Assembly (NCBI GenBank): GCA_012295275.1
Contig: CM022679.1
Coordinates: 10,437,169 to 10,499,168 of the forward strand
Origin: Chrysomallon squamiferum
Lineage: Eukaryota > Mollusca > Gastropoda > Neomphalida > Peltospiridae
Direction of reading: 5' to 3'
Length of the DNA: 62,000 nucleotides
Made by a program: the position numbers and the translations under genes. Shown here in pieces: positions 39,980 through 51,990 of this stretch; within the stretch, counting starts at the first letter, position 1; the number at the start of each line of letters is the position of its first letter. The notes under the pieces are model-generated. The model searched no databases, had not been told where the DNA came from, and saw nothing but the letters and a program-made list of their open reading frames with translations.

Positions 39980-41658
39980 ATGATTTTGATGGTGATAATA
40001 ATAGCAAAAATCCCCCAAAACAACCGACAATAACAACAATAATATCCATAAGACATTAAATCTATGTTGTATGTCTATATAATCGCTGTTATTAATTTAT
40101 TATCACTTTGTTAGTTTTGCTTAATTTCTTTTTATCCTTTATATATATAGTTATATATAAATAGTACCTTTAGCAAATAAAGATCAGTTATCTTAAAGTA
40201 TGAAAAAAAACAAAAACTTAATATATTATAATACTCTTGCTTTTTTAATTTTTTGTTAAATACATGAACGAATAATATATTTAAAAATAATGCAAACACA
40301 CTAACAGCAAAGACAAGAAAGTTAAACACAAACCTTTCAAAGCAAAAAAAGAAAAAGAAAACTGAACACTAATTTCTCGTACAGAAGACTAGCGCACGTT
40401 AGACACGACTTACCATACAACCAAATCCACACTTTATGAAGTCCAGCGTGTCCTCTGACACCGGCGCCGACGCCGTGAAGACGACGTCAATCCGTCCACC
40501 CAACAAATTCTGAATCTTTCTGAATACCAGTTTGTCCCATATAGTAGCTTTTGTTATCACTCCTCTGAGAAAATAGATTGTTTAGAAAATACTGTGTTTA
40601 ACGCATATACTTTAGAAATAATAATTTTTTATTATTTTATTTATTTTATATTGATTATGATATTGGTACAGTGTACAATCACGTACATTTTAATTTTTTA
40701 AACAAAAGTTACTACTACATAGTCGTCTCTGGATGTACAAAAAAATTCTATTGAAGTAAATACAGTAATTTTTCCACATATATATAACTATGCATATAAA
40801 CCAACATTATTTAAATATTCGTTTAAAATTTCCATGTGCATAACATAACTAAAACTGTGTATTCAAAAGAATACATAAAATATATATATTAAATGTCCAG
40901 AAATATATTCTCTGTCTTTCTTTTTCATCTCTACTACGAATCATACAAGCACTCATAATATTTTATGAAATTTATTAAATACCTTTTAACTAGCTTGGTT
41001 TTCCGAGACACAGCCAAATCCAACAAAAATTTCTTGATTCTACTAGAACTGGCACCAGCATAAACCTTTAAAATATTGAAAATACATGTTTTTTTAAATA
41101 ACTGTTATAACACTTACCCTTTCAACCCTCAACTATGTTGCAACAAGCTTTCTCTTAGTTAATTTATAAATCGTAGGAGGTCAGCAGTATCGTTTACCTT
41201 CAGAGCTGAGCATCAGTTTTAATAACATATTTATTTATCGCTTTAAGCGAAGGCTTGGTGATGTATCTGTTTTGATTATAATCTTACGAGACCTGGAAAA
41301 TCTCAATGCGCATGGATGGTACTTATTGCAGAAACAATTTGCTGAATAACCTTAAGATCACCTTTCCTAGTAACGCACACAGTTGTACAAAGGAGAATAT
41401 AAAACAAAATAATAATAATAACATATGGATATGGTTTTCTTTCTGTAAACTTACATGGATAAATCATTCTTCGCCATTTTAAACAGCACAGAAAACTAAT
41501 TCAATAGGGAAGCAGTCATGCTTTCAAGCCATTGCAATGATACACGGTATATTCCACTGCCAGCTAAGTCGTGAGTTGCTTGTTACAGAGAAACTGTATC
41601 AACACATTTTGCATTCCAAGAAATAAAGAAATAAAGAAATAAATAAAATAAAGGAAAA

Positions 41659-41733
<75 letters not shown>

Positions 41734-41757
41734 TTGATGATGATGATGATAATAATG

Positions 41758-41814
<57 letters not shown>

Positions 41815-41894
41815 TAATAATAAATATAATAAAAATAAAAATAACAGCAGCAGCAGTTGCAATGATGAAGCGATAATAATAATGATGATGAAAA

Positions 41895-41929
<35 letters not shown>

Positions 41930-42612
41930 ATAGCAGTATATAAGATTTTTGCAGCTAGCTTTAGCTTGGCTTAAAACATTTCCAGTAAAAATATTTATGA
42001 TCAACTTTGATTCCGAAAATCGATTCTTTTTTATGGAAAGTTTATTCGCAAATGCGTTTGTTTTGTATGTATTCTGCTTAACACGCAGCCGAAGCAAATA
42101 CAGAACAATGCATTTAATATAAAACTTAAATGAAGCTGAATAGATTTCACAAACTTGTTTGTTGACGAAATTATTTACGGAAACAGTTTTAATTACGACA
42201 TTGTATGGGCCAATGTAGCTTAAAAATCGTTGTTGTTTGAAGTGATATTAACAAATCATTTGGCATATTCAATGAACATATCTTGATGACGGCGTAAAAA
42301 TATTCTTCACATATATTGGGTTATTCTATTATTATTTTCTAATATAGCGTGGCTGGTAATACTGGCAACTATAATGCCGAATATATTAAAATTTTTCCAT
42401 CTATCCTCAGTGTAAGTTATTTGTATTTGGTTATTAAATATATTATATTTATGGTATTCATCTACACATAACTGTGATATATAGATCTTCCATGCGACTT
42501 TATACCGAGATTCACACTTATACAACCTGAGTTAAATATGTTAAGTAGAAATATACGACGCATCAAGTTCTTCTGCATATATATATATATATATACACAT
42601 ACACACACGCAC

Positions 42613-42649
<37 letters not shown>

Positions 42650-43149
42650 TATATATAAAATAACCTATTGTCGATAATGTCTACGTCCACGCCAACATAT
42701 GCCATACAGTAATTATTATTCCATGGAAAAATACGACATTACGTAATATACCACACATAAATGACCTATGATCGATAATGTTTCTTGCTACACTGACAGT
42801 GAAACCCACACTTACTCCCACTAACTAACAATAAACGGTTTGCAAGTCTAGTTTAATATTTTTCTATATTATTTGTTTTCTCTCCTATTTCTCTAAAAGC
42901 AGACACCCACACTTACGTGTGTATGTGTGTGTGAGGGTGCTGGGAATCTGTGTTTCTCTGTGTGTGTGTGGGTGTGACTGTGAATCGTGCCTCTTTTCGT
43001 AGTTGTAGTTTCATAGGCAGCCACCTTGTCATATTCATATGCGCGTGCGTGTGTGCGTGTGTCTGTGCGTTTGTGCGTATGTATGTGTGCGTTTGCGTAT
43101 ATGTATGTGTGCGCGCGTATATGTTTGTGCGCGCGTATGTTTGTGCGTG

Positions 43150-43184
<35 letters not shown>

Positions 43185-43483
43185 TGTGTGTGTGTAAAGA
43201 CTCTACACGGAAACAGTCTCTTCAACAATGTTTTGCTGATCCAGGCTCTAGTGTGCCTGAGTGAAACAATTAACTACTGGACTCTGTATTGAATTATTAA
43301 CCAGCAAGTATTAACCAACCTTGTCTCTGATTCTGTTAAGAAGTCTGGGCACGGTGGCAAACACTGAGGGTCTTAACGCCTTTAAGTCTTCCAGAATTAG
43401 TTTGACATCACCCGAGTAGAAACCTATGTGACTGCCCTTCATGAAGAGTGCAGTCTGAAAATGATAGTAATAACAGTAACGGC

Positions 43484-43514
<31 letters not shown>

Positions 43515-43636
43515 GTAATAATAATATTATTAATAATAATAATGATAATAATAATGATGATGATGATGATAATAACATACCACGACCACTAATACCACCG
43601 ACAACAATATCAGCAACAATAATAACAATGATGATG

Positions 43637-43688
<52 letters not shown>

Positions 43689-46643
43689 TAACAATATCAA
43701 CAACAACAACAACAACAACAACTACAATAATAATAATAATAATAGTACTTTATAACTATGATCAGGTTTTTTGCTATTTTTTGGGCTATTACTTAAATAA
43801 TGCAGAAACTCTAAATGAACAAGTTATATATTACCTGACAGGTTCGCTCATACATGTGCGCCATTGGAAGATATGAGAGGAAGGCATCATCAGGGGACAT
43901 AACATGCACCATCTACAAAACAGACACAGAGATGTAAGAACTCAGAAATCTTATTATCGCACTGGAATCCATATTATGGATGATGTATAAAAGTCTTTTA
44001 CTATTTTGCTCTAACCAACTGATTTGCCTGCACCGACACACAATTCTAATTAACCTTTTTTTAATGTTTATATTTATCCTCTAGGTCTAATAAGACTGAT
44101 TTTAACCAGAATCGAGAAAATGATGACACCAAATGAATGTCAGTAAGTTCATAAATAAAATATGTAACATTTAGTTCCATTATAAAGGAACTTGTATTAC
44201 AATGCTGTAATCTTATGCCTAGATCAATACAACAAACAATTGCAAAAACAAATTTACTTCCCGTAATTTATAAATGAGAAACTACAAACCTGACTTGTGT
44301 AGAGGAAACCAGAAACATTGGACACGATATTTCCATGTGTAAGCATCACTCCTTTTGGATCTCCTGTAATAAATAAATAAATAAATAAATAAATAAAGAA
44401 AGAAAGAAAGAAAGAAAGAAATAAAGAAAAAATAAAGAAAGAAAGAAAGAAAGAAGTAAATAGGTAAATAAAGAAATAAATAAGTAAACAGGTAAGTAAA
44501 TAAATAAGTAAGTAAATAAATAAATGAATAAATAAATAAATACATTTTGTGTTTTCTTTACAACCGTTAATATAGTAAATATTCAAAAATAAAACAGACG
44601 AAATATTATGAATATTATTATCTATAATTAGTCTAAGTAACCAACCAAACTAAATGTTCACAGTTAAAAAATTATTTTGTATATTCATCTCTCCTTCCAT
44701 CCATAGATCTAATTGTCTGTCTTTCAGTCTCTTTATGTAGATCTATATCTATATCTATAGATCTGTATGTGTTTCAAAATCTATATCTGTATCTAATCAC
44801 ATCATTAATATCACTGATTAATTATATACGCAGAACTGTCATCAGTGTCAACATACTAACGACTGGAATAATAACGAGAGTAAAGTATCGTAAATGATTT
44901 ACGAATGTATATTTAATGTTGGGTATTGACTCCTATACATTCTGCATGTATAATATACAACATTAGATTAACGCATGGCTTATACAAACTGATTTGTGAT
45001 GGTGCAATCAGTAATATGCTTGAATCATCAACTCTTGTTTGCATTTTTATTTTATTTTTTTCTGTACCGTCATTATGAAAATCGACTTTACCTGTTGTGC
45101 CACTGGTAAAACTGATTGTAGACAGATCTGATGGTTTAGGAGGCTGTAAATGAATTATATTTTATCATATTTATCAATGATAATGGCTGTTACAATTATA
45201 AATACATTTCTGTATATTTAAGCAGAAGCTGTCTAATAACTGTTTAAAGATTTAAACAACTGCATGAAATTACTTATCTGATTTAATGCTATAATTGTGT
45301 TTTCTAAAACACGCATAAATTCAAAACAATTACACCGAAATTTTATAGTTAACTAGGAGGACCTATAAATGAAGAAAACGTCATTATTATGTAAAGAAAC
45401 AAGCAATATTATGATTCACAAGAACCCAACGTTCAAGTGCATTACAATAAAATGTTTGAAGTGATGAATTCACAGAAAGTACCAAGCATAAACGTTTCCT
45501 AATCACGTCACTAATATCTGTGATCAGTTATATTTGATTGTAATACTCGAAATTGATTTTAGAAATACTTACAACAGGCGGATGTAGACTTTTCCTACCC
45601 ATATCCTATAAAAAAAAGATTAAGAAGAACTGTGAAAACTGTGACAAATAGTTAAGAAGATAAAAAAAAAGAAAAAAAAAGAATTAGCGCCACTAATAAT
45701 ATAAATGTATATAGACAGACATATATACACACATATATATATAAGTACACACCCACACACACACACAGACACATACACACACAAACACATACGATAGTCT
45801 TTGTTATATGAGTCATACATTTCTGAATATATTGAAAATTCTGGAGGTTAAAATGACATAGCAAACGATCTATTAAACTAATATTTTAAATAAAAATACT
45901 GTTTTGTGTTTTTTTCTTTTCTTTCAGTATATATTATACCTCTACTTCATCAAATGACATTATCTTGATATTGTGTTTCTTTGCCCTTTCAATGTTACTT
46001 TCGCTGATGGTATCCATAGCGATTATTGTTCTGAGTGTTGGCATTTGTTCAGCGTAGTCCAGAAGGGACTGAACTTTTTCTTCCTTGTCGCAAACAACCG
46101 TCGACATCTCAGCTGTAAAACAAAACACGAAATTTAGTTACCAGAGGCATCAGGGCAATCTCATGGCGACCACACCCACACACACACACAAAACACACAC
46201 GCAAACGCACACACACACAAACGTATGAAATCTCAACAATTCGAAAAAGGTTATTAGGTTTCGGTTAGACATTTAATATGTAGCATCCCATTAAAGCCTC
46301 TAAATTAGTACTTTATATTTATATATATATATATATATACATATATATATCACACACATACACAAATACAAACTGGACGGAACGGCCGGTTTAGTCCATT
46401 ATATATATATATATATAGTCCATTCATACATTTACAGAAGTGCATAACAATGATTTAATAGTCAACTGATCAGTGTTTTCATAATCGTATATTTGGTGTG
46501 TGACATTTATTTTCAGGAAAGTGTGAACAAATCGATTTCGTTTTCAGCTGCTGTTCGTATTTAACTATAACCAGTTTGACAGATGGTACATTCTTTCAAT
46601 AGATTTGGATTCAGCACTGATATATTCAGCACACACATTAATT

Positions 46644-46703
<60 letters not shown>

Positions 46704-46859
46704 CGATAATAATAGTAATAATACTGATAATTGTGATGATGATGGTGATAATAATAACAGAAGTAGTAGTAGTCGTAGCAGTCGTAGTAGCAGTAGCAGC
46801 AACAGCAGCAGCAGCAGCAATAGTAGTAAAATAACAAAATATACTTCTGTGTGTGTATT

Positions 46860-46897
<38 letters not shown>

Positions 46898-49800
46898 GCA
46901 ATATAATCATGTAAGTATCAACATTTATAATTATGACGTGGATAACAAGACATAAGATCTGCTGCGCCATACAGTGGTCTACTCTTTTTATGTAAAGAGA
47001 TCGACAGGAAAGAACACACCATGGCCTTTGACAAAAATAAAATCATGTAAACATAATCCAGTGGAAGCAGTGACGAGCACTGATCCCGCGACCTGCCGTA
47101 TCTAAGACACATTTATTAACAGTGGTATAAATAATGATAACAGGCGGCTCACGTTGTTTCTGGGTGAACCAGTTAGCTGTGTAATTTGCGCTGTGATAAT
47201 TTGTAATTTATATTACAGCAACTCGCTGCATCACCAGCTGTTAAATTTGCGTATATAAACATTAGGATAGTTTTAATCAAGTCAAGGCTGCCTTATGACA
47301 GGTTGTAAAATAGATAATATATACATCTTCGTTTGTATGTTTGTCTATGTGTGTGTGCGTGAATATATGTGTATATGTATTTTTGTATGTACTTATGTAT
47401 GTGTGTATGTGTATTATATATGTATGTGGGTATATGTATAGGGCCTACGTGTGTAAATGTGTGTGTGTATATATATATATACACACACACACACACATAT
47501 ATATGTATGTGGGTATATGTATAGGGCCTACGTGTGTAAATGTGTGTGTGTATATATATATATACACACACACACATATATATTCGTATTATACATGAAT
47601 AAATACGGTAATGAACACGTTGTTGTTGTTTGTATTTTTTAATTCTTTCACAACACTTTTTAAAAACCTCTGGTGAATTCTTCGCATTGTTTACGTATTT
47701 GTGTGGTGACTACAACTGGAACAACTTCTTTTTAAAATTAAAAGCTACACGCTGGTAGCGCGCTTGTGGATTATTTTTCTGACAAAGGTCAGCGAAGACG
47801 GGCGAGGGGGAATGCGTTTCACAAACACGTCTTTGTTCTACTCACAATCATTAAACTACAAGTATCAGTGTCAACATGCAGGGGAGCAAGCTTTAGTTAA
47901 CGACGACGTTTTCAAAACACTTTTAATCTACAGCTACATGTCGACATTCACGTCGCTATATATCTGAAACATGACTCTGTTGTTTTGTTTTTGTTTTTTT
48001 TCAAACAGAAGTTAGAGATTTTGTATGTAAGCATTCTCGTACCACCGAAGTGCAACAGCAACCATCTTTTTTTAAAACAGGTCACTGAGCTTTGGCTGGA
48101 ACGGGAATTAGATCAGACTGCGCACCGAGAAACACTGAAAATGGACCAACTGACTAAGATGAAGATAAAGGACTAACTGTCGAAGATCGGTTATTGTATG
48201 TCACCTACTTACGAAGAAGACTGCGATAGGAGATACTAGATGCACGCACCATCGTATCTACTACGATATCGGTTGTAGGTGTAACCTGTACGAACAGTTT
48301 CAATGGGCTACACAGTTCTGCCCGAAATAAAATATCAATTTCATCAGCGTGTACTGTGATCACGTCTTTTGTTTAATTTAAAATAGACTGAACTTTGCGG
48401 ATGATTTTATTCTGTGTGGTTATAAGATAATGTATACATGCTCACGCACGCACGCTCATACATACATTCATTTATACCCAAATACAAGCCTAGAACTATA
48501 TAGACTTGTAACTCGTTCAGTCACGCGATCTTTTGAAAAGGACTATGTTTGAATGAATAGTCTTGTTGCAAGGGAAAAGATTTTAAAAATTCAGTTTTAT
48601 TGCACAGAACGAACCAGGAACACATAACTAATTTAAAATCAGGTTATTTACCATGCACACATCATTACATACATACATACATACATACAACAAATACACA
48701 CGAACAGCACATACACACTCACACACACGTTTACAGACTTACTTAAACATACATCTGTACATCCCTATATTAATACGTGCGTCCGCACTTTCCTGCTACA
48801 ATAAATTAACAGTAGCTTGAGTTTTTGCTTACAGTGTAGTGTCAATTCGTACATTCTTATTTATCACAATATATATATTTTTTAAATTTAATATTTTAAA
48901 GTCTAGATTTTCGTTAACTGAAGCAACTTCGTATGTACCGAAAAGTGATAAATAAAAATAGAAGAAAAAAAAAAAAAGAAAAAAAAAGAGAGTTTTTCGT
49001 GTCAGGGAAGTTTATCTGTACCGCGATGATTATGTAACCCGCCTCTGTACTTTAAACCACTAACAAGCGTCTTTTAAACTCTGCCTCGCACTTTGACCAC
49101 CGGCTCGTTAAGATGTCTGGGAAGGAAAGAACTTTAGTGTACCGGAAGTATATTACTAAGTAGAAGCTATTATCTTTGATATCCATTGTTTGCTTATTAC
49201 TTCAGCAAATGTTTCATATCTTCTGTGTAGCAGTTCGACAGTATTTACGTATCTAGATTTTTGTAGGGATACTCTTATTTTCTTAGTAGCGTTACAAAAT
49301 GTTTAATGATATTTGTTAACGTTCTTCGGTTTATTTTTTTGTTGTTTTTATGTTGTTTTTAAAATAAACGTTTAGATATTATGACATTTAGTCTATCTAT
49401 ATTTTGCATATAACTGGTGATATTTCGAGCGTTGTTCTTTTACTGTACAAGAGTAGACTAATAAACCATTGATGAGTCATTCATTAAAACATCCGTCTGT
49501 CAGTTGACCTAGTTAAGATAATGGTGTTAATTTCGCTCCGTCGGTCGCGTCATCTACAAGTGTATTGAAATATTGAAATAATGAAGAAAAGAAACAAAAA
49601 TAGTTGATGTCCTGTACTAACCCAATTTACTTAATGTATGGTTAAAAGTTTATAACCAGAGTGTCGACGAAATGACAAACGAAAGAGACTAACAAACGAG
49701 ACCACCATCCAGCCAAGAGACTGAACAAGAAAAAAAAAAAAAATCTTTATTATTAAAAATTCAATATGTACTTACTTAAGTTGACGATATACTGGCAAGC

Positions 49801-51329
49801 TTTTTTGCCCAGTGTGTCGTACAAGGCAACCAAAACCATGGAAAACATGTTACATGCTTGTTCTGTTAGCGCCCACTATAAATAAACATAAAGTAGTGAT
49901 TAGCATAAATAATACACGAGAATAAATACAGTAATTCTTAGTATATAACATAATTATAACATTCCAACGTGTTCCGTTATCTAATTCGTAGCAATAATAG
50001 AACCAATGATTTTTATGGCAAAGTGATAAAAAAAAATTGTTTCCCAGTAACAGTAGCAGTATTATTAGTATAAACAGTAACAGTAATAGAAGTTATATAT
50101 AGGTAATCTTAGTAGACTAATGATAACAGTATTGAAACTGTTGTGGTGGCAGCTGTAATAATAACATCAGTAACATAATAATCATAATAGAAGTAATAAT
50201 CGTAGTAGAATTAGTAATAACAGTTATAATAGCAGAAGGAATAATTAATATTCAAATAACAGTAATTATCAGTAACAGAACTGATAGTGAAAATGGCTGT
50301 AGTAGTAGTAGTAAGCAGTAACAATAACAATAGTAAGGGTGGTAGTAGTAGCAGTAGCTCGTAATAATAAAGTTTCTGAAGAAAAAACTACAGTTATCTT
50401 AGATAATGTATTAACATACATCTTTCTAAAAACTAACCTCAATTCTGTTGACACTGTATATGCCTATAAATGTTTCTGGACATGGTTTTAATCCCAGGTT
50501 CAGCAAACCCGAGCCAAAAGCATGGAATCTGTCGTAGACCTTGGAAAAATAATAAAAATGGTAACATTAATGAATAAATATATTTTAATAATTATTTTTA
50601 GTTTATAAAACTAAAGTTACACATTAATCTTGCAACGGCAGTTTCGAAAAAAAAAAAAAAAAAAAATCGATCAGTGGCAATTCACATCTCCAATAAACTT
50701 GATAGACAAAAAAAAAAAAAAAATGGTAAAAAAGCCTCGTATTCTGTTCTTTGAAATTTTTCATTTCAGCAACTCTGAATATAGCATGTTAAGTACAAGG
50801 AAACTCAAATAATCTGAGTAGTTCTGTTAAAGCTGTCATAGCCAGTCAGTTCACAAACGGCGGTTCAGCTTGATGTGTGAAAAATAATTTTAGAAAGCGC
50901 CGAAGAAATCATTATATTATATTACAGAGCCATAATAATGACGAAAAGAAAAGTCAACAGCGAGTGCACTGCTGACTTTTTTTATTTTTTATTTTTTTTA
51001 TTTATTTAACGTGCTGTGGAGTTGGAGTAAATCATTAAAAGTCGACGTTTCTCAGGTTTACCTCTTGGTATGTCAGCCATTCGTATCCATTGCTGGTCTT
51101 CTTTCCCAAACACTTTCCATTTCCTGAAAATGTGGAGTTAAACACAGTTACATGCTGACTTCATTTATTATTATTATTATTATTATTATTATGATTATTA
51201 TTATTATTGTTATTGCTGTTGTTGTTGTTGTTATTGATGTTACGTTGGTGGTTTTTATTACTAACATTCTTAAAAACAGATTTTTCTGAACTGTTTCTTA
51301 ACAAGAACAAAAACAACAATCAATACAAA

Positions 51330-51397
<68 letters not shown>

Positions 51398-51955
51398 AAT
51401 AAATAAATAAAAGATAAGAATTAAACAAAGTAAAAAAAAATAAAAAAATAAAATAATCAGATAAAAATAATGATAACGAATGAAGAGGTTCAAAATCTGA
51501 GAACTTCGTAACGACCTACATGTTAATGATATTAGATGTTACAAAAAAAAAAAAAAAAAATGCAAATTGCCTCTGCAATAACTGATCGGAGTACAAATGT
51601 ACAAATGTTAGGATGACCTGACTTAATAAGTGGCTAGATAGATGAAATTTGACACTGATAAACGTGTATGTGTAAGTATGTGTGTTAACGTGTGTGCGTG
51701 TATCTACTGCATTTGTGTATTTATGCTTGTATATATATATGTGTGTGTGTGTCTGTGTGTGTGTATGTATTTACATACACATAGGGTATATCTACAGAAA
51801 ATAGTGCATATGGCAAGGACTAAACTGAACCCCTGTCCAAATGCAACACCCATTTTTCAGATCATTTTACCATAAAACCAGCTAAAAAATACCAGTCAAG
51901 TTGAGTAGCGTCCCCTTTCAGGTTGCGCCCAGGGTACGTCCCATACATGCCCTAC

Positions 51956-51990
<35 letters not shown>

